From contig NC_065917.1 of NCBI RefSeq assembly GCF_905147045.1, forward strand, positions 6,278,501 to 6,342,500: 64,000 bases of DNA. Direction: 5' to 3'. The position numbers and the translations under genes are program-made. Below the pieces are notes generated by a model that did no database searches, was not told the origin of the DNA, and was given only the letters and a program-made list of their open reading frames with translations. Shown piece by piece: positions 1 to 10,761 of the stretch (its first letter is position 1; each line of letters opens with the position of its first letter). The DNA is from Nymphalis io (lineage: Eukaryota; Arthropoda; Insecta; Lepidoptera; Nymphalidae).

Positions 1-129
1 GCGGCAGTCCAAACTGCCTTCAAAGAGTTTATTGATTCTCGCCCCCATGGTTTTTTTAGTAAAGGTATCAATGAATTACCCATGAGATGGCAAAAGTGCA
101 TAGATAACAACGGTGCATACTTTGATTAA
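1..129 (+). pseudogene. mariner-type transposase, C-terminal end (partial at window edge)
   Basis: Frame 1 from base 1 is open for 42 codons and stops at TAA 127-129. The peptide contains FIDSRPHGFFSKGINELP and ends RWQKCIDNNGAYFD, the usual C-terminal signature of mariner-family transposases (DD34D cut-and-paste enzymes). The catalytic domain would lie to the left of the window, so whether the copy is intact cannot be judged. The AT-rich bases after the stop, to about 215, probably include the element's 3' UTR and terminal inverted repeat, but I cannot fix the TA boundary without the other end. No host gene is implied. Confidence 0.85.
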
Positions 130-734
130 TTAAATATATATTACAAAAAAAAAAAAGACTATTCCTCCCGTACAAAACGCCAATTTCATATAAGTAAGGA
201 CCAAATATTAACAACCGACAGTAACACCTGTTCTATTAGTTTAAATATTATTAAAACCTAAGGAATTTACATACGATTTCACCGTTTGGCGAATTGAAAT
301 CTTAGATTACTCATTAGAATTATTTTGTATAAACAAATTCCTTAACGATCTGACAGGTTACCTTTACTATATCAAAATAAATTCATGCCGGAAATAGATT
401 GTAATATGACTTGTTAGATTTCATGAACAATAAAACACTTCGTACTCTCACCTCCCATTCATTTAAAGTAGGTAACGTTTTTTATTTACTGACCTTTATT
501 CTCGTCGCCACTTGTAATGTTCACTATCACTGGCTCAGTACTACACGCAGCAATACCGCAGGCGCAGGTCCAACTTGCACGATCAGCGGTTAAGATTCAT
601 GCGTCCTAACCACTAGGTCATCTCGACTCATATTTTTAAAGTCAAACTATATTTTATTTTTAAAATCTTGAAATTCGTTGTTAGAAATTAAACTAATGAA
701 ATACGTAAAAGTGTACTTTGTTTTTAATTATTAA
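130..734. other. mariner 3' flank and unassigned AT-rich DNA
   Basis: No gene seen. About 565-632 resembles the tRNA-like head of SINE-B on the minus strand (reverse of the CGGTTAAGATTCA...AACCACTAGG block). The rest has no recognisable structure. Confidence 0.4.
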
Positions 735-940
735 ACTGGTAGTCCAAGTCCACCTGGTGGAAAGTGACACCCATAGATATTGACGTTGTACAATTACAAT
801 TCCGTAAATCGTCAACGCGCCACCAAATTTTGGAACGAAGATGTTATGTCCCTTGTGCCTGTAGGGACACTGGCTCACTCACCCTTCAAACCGTACCACA
901 ACTATACTACCCAGGCGAGCGAGCTCGCTACTACCATTTG
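735..940 (-). repeat. SINE-A copy, diverged
   Basis: It aligns by eye with the SINE-A body (CATAGATATTGAC, GCGCCACCAA, CCCTTGTGCCTGTA, GGCTCACTCACCCTTC) but with many substitutions and an altered 5' end. It is an old copy. Confidence 0.6.
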
Positions 941-1225
941 ATATCATCTTTCTCTTAGAAGGTAATAGGCTATTTAATATTACGCTACAACTCACGAGGG
1001 CGGAAACCGCGCCAGCTAGTATATTTATATGCAATATAGGACCCTGACTTCGATTAAGTTAGCTAGCCGTCCCGGCTTCGCTCGGCCTGTATAAGGGTCT
1101 ATATTAAACGATTGTATTGTAATACTTATAACGCTATTGGTGTAAGCGTTGAACGCAAGTAAAACTTTATCTGACATATTCTACTTATATTTCAGCCAGT
1201 TTATAGAAAATATTAATGAATTATA

Positions 1226-1484
1226 GGCCGGTTGGCGTGGTTGGTAAGTACTCGCCTTTCACGTCGAAGGTTGTGGGCCCGATTCCCATCCAGGACAGAC
1301 ATTTATGTGCATGAACATGTCTGTTTGTCCTGAGTCTCGGTGTAATTGTCTATATAAGTATGTATTTACAAAAGAAAAATAGTATATGTAGTATATCAGT
1401 TGTCTGGTTTCCATAGTACAGCTCTGTACAAGCTTAGTTTGGGATCAGATGGCCGTGTGTGAATAATGTCCCAGGATATTATTG
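1226..1484 (+). repeat. SINE-C (tRNA-Glu-like head)
   Basis: It starts with a GCCGGTTGGCGTGGTTGGTA box-A-like block and a GCCTTTCACG anticodon-arm-like block, then a degenerate box B. The GACAGACATT and CATGTCTGTTTGTCC body follows, ending GTCCCAGGATATTATTGG. The head resembles tRNA-Glu, with TTC in the anticodon position. The box B here reads GGGCCCGATTCCCATCC, so it is mutated. Confidence 0.8.
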
Positions 1485-1554
1485 GTGGAAACCGTATGAT
1501 AACCCGTTCGGTAGTTTTTGAGTTTATCACGGACATACAGACGCGATAGAGGGA

Positions 1555-1846
1555 CTTTTTTTTATAGGATAGGAAGGTGGACGAGCATATGGGCCACCTG
1601 ATGGTAAGTGGTTACCAAACGCCCTTAGACATTGGCATTGTAAGAAATGTCAACCATCGCTTATAGCCAATGCGCCACCAACCTTGGGAACTAAGATTTT
1701 ATGTCCCTTGTGCCTGTAATTACACTGGCTCACTCACCCTTCAAACCGGAACACAACAATATCAAGTATTGCTGTTTTGCGGTAGAATATCTGATGAGTG
1801 GGTGGTACCTACCCAGACGAGCTTGCACAAAGCCCTACCACCAGTA
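1555..1846 (-). repeat. SINE-A, near full length
   Basis: On the plus strand it runs from a T-run and ATAGGATAGGAAGG to CTACCACCAGTAA. The sense strand therefore starts TTACTGGTGGTAGGGC and ends in an A tail. Short open frames in it are by-products with no known protein. Confidence 0.85.
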
Positions 1847-1849
1847 AGT

Positions 1850-2207
1850 AACCACCAGATTTTGTTAATTGTGTGATAGCAATAACTATGTCATTCCCTA
1901 TTAAGTATCAGTATAATTTTAGTATTTCTTATATATTTATGTCAATTATAACCTGCTCAGCATACCTACTATGTTATCTCAGTATACTATTTATAGACTA
2001 GATAAAAATTAATGAAAATGAGACTCCAAAAACATGACCATAGAGTTTAATTTGTTAAATTTATTCAAAGTCACTTATCTCAAAGATAAATTATATCTAA
2101 ATGTTTTCACTACATAACAAAACGTATATAATAACTACAAACACGCAAATGTATATTTATTTATATAGTATATAATGGTTTATGTGTTTGAGAAATTTAG
2201 GTTATAT
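1850..2207. other. unassigned AT-rich DNA
   Basis: No gene or clear repeat was recognised here. Confidence 0.4.
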
Positions 2208-2400
2208 ATTTTTTTTATATTCGCCGGGAGGGCAAATGACTACTCCACCTGATGGTAAGTGGTAGTAGAGTCCAAACGCGACGACGGCCAGTACAGACGG
2301 GAAGAACGTTCTGCACTAGCCGCCTTCGCCTTGCCGGCCCGCAAGATGCTTCACGCCTCGTTTGAAGGAACCCGGGTTGTAAGAGGAGGGGAACACGTTG
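2208..2400 (-). repeat. LINE-E 3' end fragment
   Basis: It is the reverse complement of the tail of the non-LTR element at 15118-15520. It shows the A tail (T-run here), the CCACCTGATGGTAAGTGG hairpin region, then the reverse of the codons for GSFKRGVKRHLAGRQGG. It is truncated at its 5' side, as expected after target-primed reverse transcription. Confidence 0.8.
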
Positions 2401-2475
2401 TATTAATTAAACTTTGGTCGACTCTAATAAATAGTTTTTTAAGCATCCTATATAGATAAACTTTTTTTATGGTAA

Positions 2476-2930
2476 AACTCTGTAAGAAATATCAACTATC
2501 GCTTATATCGTCAATGCTTAACAACCTTGGGAACTCAGATGATATCCATTGTGCCTTTTTTTAACAGGAAGGCGGATGAGCATATGGACCACCTGATGGT
2601 AAGTGGTCACCAACGCCCATAGACATTGACACTGTAAATATTAACCATCGCTTACATCACCAATGCGCCACCAACCTTGGGAACTGAGATGTTATGTCCC
2701 TTGTGCCTGTAATTACACTGGCTCAATCACCCTTCAAATCGGAACACAACAATACCAAGTACTGCTGTTTTGCGGTAGAATATATGAGGAGTGGGTGGTA
2801 CCTATCCAAACGAGCTTGCACAAAGCTCTACCACCAGTATACCTGCCTGATACACTTGCTCACTCACGCTTTAAACCGAAACACGATAATAATACTGCTG
2901 TTTGGCGATAGAATATCTAATGAGAGAATA
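2476..2930 (-). repeat. older SINE-A copy split by a younger SINE-A
   Basis: The old copy is in two parts, 2476-2555 (ending TTGTGCC) and 2844-2930 (starting TGCCTGATACACTTGCTCAC). Removing the inserted block restores the family order through the GTGCCTG segment. Confidence 0.75.
2556..2843 (-). repeat. SINE-A inserted inside an older SINE-A
   Basis: A complete copy from a T-run to CCACCAGTATACC. The host bases TGCC occur on both sides (2552-2555 and 2844-2847), consistent with a short target-site duplication. This fixes the element length at about 288 bp. Confidence 0.8.
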
Positions 2931-2947
2931 TCTAATGATATCTAATA

Positions 2948-3240
2948 ATTCCAAATCCTTATATAAATACATTATTTGAGCCAATGTTTATTATTATAAG
3001 ATAACATTTTTATATTTGCTTGAACGCGGCGATGCTTAATAGTTACGCTATAGTCCGATAGATGGCGTTGTAGACTATTTAAAAAATTATGGACTGTTAC
3101 CGTAGGGAAATGCTGTCGGTAGGATCGCGTTCAGAGAGACAGATACGGCGGGAAACAAAGTCCCCGGGTTCAACGCACTGTTTAATATCATATATAACAA
3201 ATCATTCCACAGAAATAACCGTGTTGTTATTAAGAGCAAT
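2948..3240. other. unassigned DNA
   Basis: No gene recognised. It includes one AGATGGCG motif at about 3060. Confidence 0.35.
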
Positions 3241-3251
3241 TGCGCCTTTAA

Positions 3252-3568
3252 GCTATTGGAGCCGAGATGGCCCAGTGGTTCGAACGCGTGAATCTTAACC
3301 GATGATCGTGGGTTCAAACCCAGGCAAGCACCACTGAATTTTCATGTGCTTAATTTGTGTTTATAATTCATCTCGTGCTTGACGGTGAAGGAAAACATCG
3401 TGAGGAAACCTGCATGTGTCTAATTTCATTGAAATCCTGCCACATGTGTATTCTACCAACCCGCATTGGAGCAGCGTGGTGGAATAAGCTCCAAACCTTC
3501 TCCTCAAAAGGGAGAGGAGGCCTTAGCCCAGCAGTGGGACATTAACAGGCTGTTACTGTTACTGTTAC
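3252..3568 (+). repeat. SINE-B with 11-bp target duplication
   Basis: The tRNA-like head GCCGAGATGGCCCAGTGGTT carries box A, and GGGTTCAAACCC is box B. The body contains CATCTCGTGCTTGACGGTGA, and the 3' end is CAGTGGGACATTAACAGGCTG plus a (GTTACT)n tail. TGCGCCTTTAA flanks it at 3241-3251 and 3569-3579. Confidence 0.88.
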
Positions 3569-3766
3569 TGCGCCTTTAATTAAGATTTATTATCTATGTC
3601 AACACCAGCCGGCTTACCAGCTTACGCATAACCTACTGTGCAGCTGACGATATTTTTTTCAGCTCAGTATGATGTTATTCATGAAAAAAGTTTCAGCCGG
3701 CGTACTATTACTTTTTTTTACCACTTTCGCAACCTCCCACCGCTTAAATCTAAACCCATCGCGAGT

Positions 3767-3997
3767 TTTTTTTATATAGAATAGGAAGGTGGACGAGCAT
3801 ATGTGCCACCTGATGGTATGTGGTCACCAACGCCCATAGACATTGGCATTGTAAGAAATGTTAACCATCGCTTGCATCACCAATGCGCCACCAACCTTGG
3901 GAACTAAGATGTTATGTGTGCCTGTAATTAAACTGGCTCACTACCCTTCGAACCGGAACACAACAATACCAAGTACTGCTGTTTTGCGGTAGAATAT
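3767..3997 (-). repeat. SINE-A, 5'-truncated
   Basis: The A-tail end is intact, but the sense 5' end stops at the ATTCTACCGC block. Such 5' truncation is typical of LINE-type retroposition. Confidence 0.82.
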
Positions 3998-5029
3998 GGT
4001 GCGTCAGCTGACGCTTGGTTCACTTATTATTCATTTGAGAGACTTAAGACTTAAAATGCAACGCCACCTCCCATGACGTCATAACGCTTCGAATCCGATT
4101 CGAAGAAATATAGAATAATAAAAGTTGGATTGGAATTGAAGCGGGAACGTATTTTAATCGTTTAGATTAATAGAATTGGCATTACAAAGGTATAAAGGAA
4201 TGAAAAAATGTTTGACTAAATGCTTGCGATCAGGAAAAGTAATTTCAGGGCAAAGAAGACCTTACATAATATCAGAACGAAATATTATCAACATAAATGG
4301 AATGTAAGCGGTGATCTAAATGTTTATAGTTTAAGAAATTAGTTTAATACTATGGTTTAAGAATTTATTTCTCAAAAAAAAGAATACAATTCACTTTAAA
4401 TATTTGAGAAAACAAGATATTATATATACAACATACGTGCGGTACACAAAAAATATACATTTTACTATACATTATGCATCCAGAAGTGAAACTGATTTTA
4501 TAAAAACCTCGAATTTATCTTTTCAAAAATAGAACACCAAATCATACAAATTGATGTAAATAATTACTCTTAAAAATACAAATAACTCATTTGAACACAT
4601 TCAACACATCACAAGTCGCGCCAATAATGAGTTAATTACTTTACCTTTCTTTCCGCTGACAAAGTGGCGGTTTGAAATTAGCGCGCGTTTTTTTTTTAAC
4701 AACGCTGTTGTAGAATCAAGATATCTCCTAATTGTATAATATTATGTACATACTTATAAAAAGTATTACATATTATTAAAAAAATACAAAATATTTGTTT
4801 ATTTATTTATTAGCTGACCTTTCACTACTACAAACGCTAAACGTCTTGAATTAGATATTTCGATAAAGCGTCGCAACACGCTAACCCGCTCATCACTAAG
4901 GCGTGCACGTATAGCCCCTTAGAGCTACCCAATTCGACTCGTAGGCGACCTAAGCACGTCCTACTCAATCCATTCGATAGACTCACCGTTGCCAACATAC
5001 ACTTGTTATTGAACACAAACAACACGCAC
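3998..5029. other. unassigned AT-rich DNA
   Basis: No supported gene or known repeat. The 109-residue minus-strand open frame ending near 4837 runs into repeat L and has no recognisable domain. Confidence 0.35.
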
Positions 5030-5285
5030 CGACCCCGCCGCCGGGGTCGACGACCCTCATTCGTTACGTCCCGTCGTCGCCTAGGCGTGTGACTGCGTTT
5101 AAATTGCACACGTCCCTCCCCCCGACTTCGGCGTCCTAAGCCGAGATCCGGCCTCACAGGAGGCACCTTTGGGACGTCCGTTTCTCTTGAGCCCCTTATG
5201 TGACTCCCAACATCCGGCTTGAGTTCAACTCGCCCATCCCGCCCGGCGACGCTGTAGAAGCCAATAGCAATAGACAGTCTAAAAA
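5030..5285 (-). repeat. repeat L, GC-rich fragment
   Basis: GC-rich compared with its surroundings. Its reverse complement contains GGGCGGGATGGGCGAGTTGA, also found at about 26190. It is probably part of a LINE or other transposon; the family is not identified. Confidence 0.5.
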
Positions 5286-6107
5286 AAAATCTTCAATCTT
5301 ATTTATCGGTTTGAGTGGAATTACGATTATTATAACTAGATGGCGCTGTTTTAATTCCATACAAATCGCAGTTAACTAACGTTAACTGTCTGACTATCGA
5401 ATAAGTTAAAAAGATCGCACTCATCACAAAGCGGTAGCAATATTAAGATAATATTCATAGCGATAACGCTAGTATTCGCGGTACCGATGTTTGGAGTCAA
5501 ATCATCGCAAGGACTTCGGTGCTTAGGACGAAGCTGGACACTTTGCTCCGCTATATTAAGCTCACAAATGTCCCAAAGACTTCGGTACTTCATGCGAAAA
5601 TCAAAGGATATTTTCGAAGACCTTCGCTGGCACGGTCACTTGGATCGCATCTCAAGCGCATAAAACGAATACATCATTCCATATAAATAACGAAATGTAA
5701 TGATAAATTAGACGACGAAGAAATATTGCCATGCACATTCGCCGTAGTCCAAAGGCGTGGTTTTCTTTCACGAAAATTATTGCAATGTGACCTGGACAAA
5801 TAAAACAAATTTTCAATATATAAAAATGAGAGTGCCATTGTACTTAAGAGAATTGATGAGTACATCTAACGCTGACGTCATCTGACGCTCGAAATCTTAC
5901 GCGTGCTGTGACGCTCGAAATCTCAATTAGCCCCTACCCTGTACCGAGTGCTAATATGTTTACACATCAAAAAAATCTAAGGAACCCAATTATATCTAAA
6001 ATATTTAGAATAAGAAGCAATTGTTTCGCTTAAATATTTTACATAAGCATTATATTTCCAAAAATATAAATAAAAATTAAAAATATTAAAATTACTGTAC
6101 AAATCGT
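5286..6107. other. unassigned DNA with a small direct repeat
   Basis: No gene. TGACGCTCGAAATCT occurs twice, 29 bp apart, at 5883-5897 and 5912-5926. An AGATGGCGCTG motif lies at 5338. Confidence 0.4.
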
Positions 6108-6200
6108 GACCGCATGGAATGGTGGCTGCTAGCAAGAAGCATTTACCCTTTGAATTGCAATTCAGATTCTCTTGTCGAAATATAAACCAGCCCTCCTGTC
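6108..6200 (+). repeat. repeat H, copy 1
   Basis: It matches 6545-6645 with gaps: GCTAGCA(G), TTTGAATTGCAATTCAGATTC, CGAAATATAAACCAG. The class is unknown. Confidence 0.5.
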
Positions 6201-6544
6201 ACCAGTAAATTATTTCTTATATTTAAATAGCTTACGTTATCTCCGTGTATAATACGTGTACGTTCGAAGTTTGTTATCGTAATGTGGAAGGTTTTATCAG
6301 TACGATTAAAAGGAGCCGCAAGTGGGTGGCAAGTGACGAACACGTCTTCGGTGTGTGTTTCTTGCATTCGTTTTATCGTACTACCTGTTACTAGTTAATC
6401 CTCGTGGTTTCACTCGCGTGACGTTACAACACCGCCCCCGTGGGTCAGCGTCTTCAAGCAAACTATTTAGTTGCATTTTTTTAAGGTAACGTACAGTAAA
6501 TATTACTTTTATTACAATATGTAATAAAAATTAAAAATAATACA

Positions 6545-6645
6545 GAACGTGGCCGCGTTGTGTGTGGCAAGAATGCTAGCAGCGTTTCCCCGTTTGAATC
6601 GCAAATCCGATTCTCTGGGCGAAAAATGAACCAGTTAGTCGGTTA
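6545..6645 (+). repeat. repeat H, copy 2
   Basis: Same orientation as copy 1, about 430 bp downstream: GTGGCCGCG, ATGCTAGCAGCG, TTTGAATCGCAAATCCGATTC, CGAAAAATGAACCAG. Confidence 0.5.
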
Positions 6646-6839
6646 GTTAATAAAAAGTACTTATTAAAAAAACAGATTTACGTTTAGTTTTAAAGAGACA
6701 CAACTTCCTGTGAAGGTATCGTTTGCAGTCACAATAAATAATGCACAGGAATGGTGAAATAACGGGCACAGCCATTATGTAAATTGCTATGTGACATTGG
6801 ATTTAATAATTATATAATTTAAAGAATACACGCGTCAAA

Positions 6840-7110
6840 ATAGCGTATCACAGTCGGTTATCGATACTTCACGAGCGAGATACGAATTGAATTCTTAATG
6901 AACAACAGTACGATTCTGTAAGAACTCATTTCATTACGCAATCGTTTTCATTTACAAACATTTAAATGTTGACAACCGACAATGGTGTTATACTATTTTG
7001 ATCCGTGTATTCTTGAAATGTTATAAGTATAATGGTCAATGTCGCATATCACTCTCTGACATTTGACGACCTTTGCGGTCAATTTCGAGTTTGTTCTTAT
7101 AGAACTGTAC
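6840..7110 (+). repeat. repeat I, copy 1
   Basis: It shares ordered blocks with 26990-27460: GACAACCGAC, GTGTAT(T/C)CTTG, GGTCAATGTCGCATATCA, TCGAGTTTG(T/C)TCTTA. The class is unknown. Confidence 0.5.
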
Positions 7111-7259
7111 AGCATTGTATTACAGAGGTATATTGCACGTATGTATATAAATATATAATGAATGTTCGTGATTCTTTGAGGAAAACTTGGTAAGACAAAA
7201 CAAATATACGTAATTATTTTATATGACGTCAATTGGTGACGTCGTTCATAAATTACAAG

Positions 7260-7897
7260 ATTACTATAAGTAGAGTTATTCTATAATAAAAGTTTATTTT
7301 AAAATTAAAAAAAAAAACATATATAATGTTTATTTATTTAATAGGAAGCAAACGCAATACACGAAAAACTTAAAATTACTTAACACACACTGATAATGAT
7401 TGTTTACAATTGCGTATCACTTACAAGCTAACTCAGCATGTTTAATAATATGTTTATTAACATATATATACATACATATAACACGCAAATCAAATTAAAT
7501 CAAAATGTTTTATTCAACATTGAAACATTACACTTACTTATTGGTAGCCAGGCCACAAACTACCACCGATTCGGAAAAGAAACACCCAGCCCTGAAATTA
7601 ACCGGCGAAAGACTCAGCGGGTTTTTTTCACGTGTATCATGTTCCATTTACAAAAAAAAAGATAGCATCCATAAATTCATTAATTGTTTAATAGCTTTTA
7701 GCAAATAAGCGTTCCCTTACATTCTTTTAATTTAGCAACTGAGGCATTTTGAACGCTTTCTGGGATCGTGTTGTAGAACCGAATACATCGCCCCGCAAAA
7801 GAGTTACTGACTATGCAGTCGAGTAAAAATCGTTTCAAACACACACAAATATAATTTTCTGATATGTTTGTTGTATATATTTAAATATATAAATATA
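7260..7897. other. unassigned AT-rich DNA
   Basis: No gene was recognised. The short open frames at 7438-7708 have no recognisable domain. Confidence 0.35.
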
Positions 7898-8140
7898 CTA
7901 GCGGACCCGGCAGACGTCGTCCTGCCATTCAGATATTTCTCATTTGGTGTCAAAGCGCCACCAGCTTCCGGGGACAATTTTGTACAACCATCCTGGAACC
8001 TGTTGAAACATACACACAAAATTTCATCCAAATCAATCTAGCCTGGGAGTTAGGTGTCAAACAAACATTCAGAAGAATTATATATGCATATATAGGTTTG
8101 CTGAGTCCAGATGGTGCAGCATCAAGCCGAGGTTATTGTA
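7898..8140 (+). repeat. repeat F copy
   Basis: It contains the run GTCGTCCTGCCAT ... ACACACAAAATTTCATCCA ... CAGAAGA, also present at 41740-41935. This is a common lepidopteran interspersed pattern; the class is not certain. Confidence 0.55.
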
Positions 8141-8296
8141 ATATCAATGAAGTAATTGTTCAGATCAGTAGAAGTACACAATCCTCAACAATTAGAAAAG
8201 CTGATGACAATCAAACAGCTGGACAGATTTTTTTTAATTGCAGCTAAGAGAATAACAACAAAATCTAAATCAAAATCGGTTCGTCCTGGGTTGAGA

Positions 8297-8467
8297 TTTT
8301 TTTTTTATAGAATAGGAAGGTGGACAAGCATATGGGCCACCTGATGGTAAGTGGTCACAAACGCCCACAGACATTGGCGTTGTAAGAAATGTCTTCGCTT
8401 ACATAGCCAATGCGCCACCAACCTTGGGAACTAAGATGTTATGTCCCTTGTGCCTGTAATTACACTG
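8297..8467 (-). repeat. SINE-A, 5'-truncated, left half of an inverted pair
   Basis: T-run and GAATAGGAAGG to TGTAATTACACTG. It is joined directly to an opposite-strand copy. Confidence 0.8.
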
Positions 8468-8591
8468 CGCATTGGTGATGTAAGCGATGGTTAACATTTC
8501 TTACAATGCCAATGTCTATGGGCGTTGGTGACCACTTACCGTCAGGTGGCCCATATGCACGTCCGCCTTCCCATTTTATATAAAAAAAAAA
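8468..8591 (+). repeat. SINE-A 3' half, right half of an inverted pair
   Basis: GCGCATTGGTGATGTAAGCG to the A tail. It is the reverse complement of much of 8297-8420, so the transcript could fold back on itself. Confidence 0.8.
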
Positions 8592-8837
8592 CGCAAAATA
8601 ATCATTGCTGTTTGACTGGGCTTGAACCCATAATCTTCTATCAATAATGACGTATTCTAGCCACTGCGCCATTATGAATGATTGCACAATATATAATGTA
8701 ATTACATAATATTATCTCGCAACGCTTAAGATGTATTTACACTTATATATACATACATAAATAGGCAACAAAAAAGTTTAACGTTTTTCTCATCTGTTTG
8801 TCAACAGTTTTTTATTTTTTAATTTGGTAGCTATAAA

Positions 8838-9101
8838 AAGCCGAGATGGCCCAGGGGTAAGAACGCGTGAATCTTAACCGATGATCGTGGGTTGTTGGTT
8901 GGTTCGTTATTATAATTCATCTCGAGCTTGACGGTGAAGGAAAACATCGTTAGGAAACCGATTGTCGAATTTCACTGAAATTCTGCCACATGCGAATACC
9001 ACGTACCCGCATTGGAGCAGCTTGGTGGAATAAGCTCCAAACCTTTTCCTCAAAAAGGGAGAGGAAGCCTTGGCCCGGCAGTGGGACATTTACAGGCTGT
9101 T
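8838..9101 (+). repeat. SINE-B, internally shortened
   Basis: The head AGCCGAGATGGCCCAGGGGT and the CAGTGGGACATTTACAGGCTG end are present. The segment just after box B is deleted or altered. Confidence 0.8.
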
Positions 9102-10656
9102 GAAAAGTGTATCCAAACACTTATATGGTTTTTAAAATTTTCAAAAATTGTTGATTAACTAACCATTTTAAGTGTTAACTACAGTACACATAGACCCTGA
9201 TTACACGTGGCGTTGTGGCGTTATGACAATACTCAATTTAATCTAATCGATATATAAAAGAGTAACTGACAGTCTGACATATCAACACAACGTGTAGCTA
9301 CTGAAACTAACTGGGTTCCTTTTAACAGTAGCACTAAGGGGATTTTTAAAATATAACCCCTAATATAATGATAAAGGGGATTTAAGTTTGTATGAAAATC
9401 CCGCATTTTCGAAGAAAGAGCGATGGAAATTGTTCTAAGAAATTCTGGATGTGAGCGCAGAATGAAACCATAGGCATTTTAATATTTTTTTAAATAATTG
9501 TGTTTGTTAAGACGTGAATGTTTTCTTTGGATGTACACCAAAAGTGACACAGTGTAGCAACCGCTTTAGATTCAATAAGAAATCATTAAGATAAAATTAA
9601 ATAAATAATTAATTTTCTAGAATTTATGATTAGCTATAATATTATTTATGACACCTTCAATCTAATAGTCTCCTAAGCTAATTCTCATTGAAAACTTCAT
9701 ATTTTTTCATTCGATTTTCATTCGATTCGAGATTAGGATTTTTAACAAAAGGCAAAGATAATTTTCATAAAGCCGCGTTAGTGTTTTCATGTTATTTTCA
9801 CCAATGGACGAAGTGATTCAGGAGGAACGTTTAGGTGTATAGTTCATCAAGGATTCATGTAAATTGGCTGAAATATGTCATATTTCAGTTTAATTAATGT
9901 TGAAGACGTTCGAAAATATCATTTCATTTTCATAGCTATATGTATTATTCTTCCCGTGCGAAGCCGGGGCGGGTAGTTAGCGTGTTATAAGATATAAAAG
10001 AAACTTACATATAAACTATAACAAATATGAGTAATTATCATTGTTTATATGCGTTCAATTTAAAAATTAAACAATCGATTATCGTTTTTACCAAATTATA
10101 TTGCGTTTTAATAATGGCGTGATTTTAAGCTTGCAGCTATTGCTCGATAGATGGCGCACAAAATAATTGCTAAATGATTTTGAATAATTGTAAGATTAAT
10201 TCACCTTTACTCTCAGACCAATTGAAAATTATAATTAAGACCTTTGATTGGTCTATATTTTTATTATGTTACTACTTCGCTTTGCTGGTCTTGATGCCAA
10301 CTGCAAATAGGACTGCAAAACCTCTATTCTGCCGAGAAAAATGTCTGGGTTCTAACAGTGTCAATACTTTATACTATAACAAATCCTGTGCAATATGCTA
10401 GTCTTTCTTGCTAGTTCTTCTTTCTTTCTTCATTTAAAAACCGTTCAGAAAGACATAAAATTGTGTAAGTTCAGTAAAAACAAACTAAAAACAACAAGCT
10501 AGAAATACTGTTTTAGGTTTTTTTTATAATATTTTATATTAGTGATGTTTACCAGATGAAAATAAAACACTTGTTACTCCTACTAGATTTATATCATTAA
10601 TATAAAATTCAGAAAAAGACAAATATTAAATTCAGAACTTTACCATTTTGTTTCAG
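9102..10656. other. repeat-poor DNA upstream of candidate exon
   Basis: No SINE copies were seen. A remnant reading CCCGTGCGAAGCCGGGGCGG near 9955 resembles a transposon terminus. There is an AGATGGCGC motif at 10149. No other gene was recognised. Confidence 0.4.
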
Positions 10657-10761
10657 TGTTCTGAAAATTAAAAAAAAATGCTAGATGAAGTAATGCCAAC
10701 GATGAGGAGCTTGAGCCCCGATCCCATAGATGTCGCAACGATCAACAAAAAATTTATACCG
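10657..10761 (+). CDS. candidate alternative first coding exon of cnc (28 codons)
   Basis: A TTTTGTTTCAG acceptor precedes 10657. An in-frame TAA (10669-10671) precedes the A-rich start context of ATG 10678. Twenty-eight codons follow, beginning MLDEVMPTMRSLSPDPIDVA and ending INKKFIP, then a GTGAGT donor at 10762. Base composition is clearly less AT-rich than the surroundings. The exon ends in phase 0, the phase in which exon 46357 begins, so splicing would give a short leader followed by DMDLIEVLWKQD, like human NRF2. It cannot read into exon 34035, which has an in-frame stop before its ATG. It could instead belong to an unrelated gene or be non-functional. I infer the link to cnc; the sequence does not prove it. 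Confidence 0.5.

Noticed and set aside
1670..1876. Recurrent open frames beginning MRHQPWELR(F/C)YVPCACNYTGSLTL in many places
   Set aside because: All are the same short frame inside SINE-A copies. They differ only by the element's own mutations and read into unrelated flanks, so there is no evidence of a protein.
3357..3545. Recurrent frames with HREETCMCLISLKFCHMCILPTRIGAAWWNKLQTF
   Set aside because: They lie inside SINE-B and recur wherever the element does.
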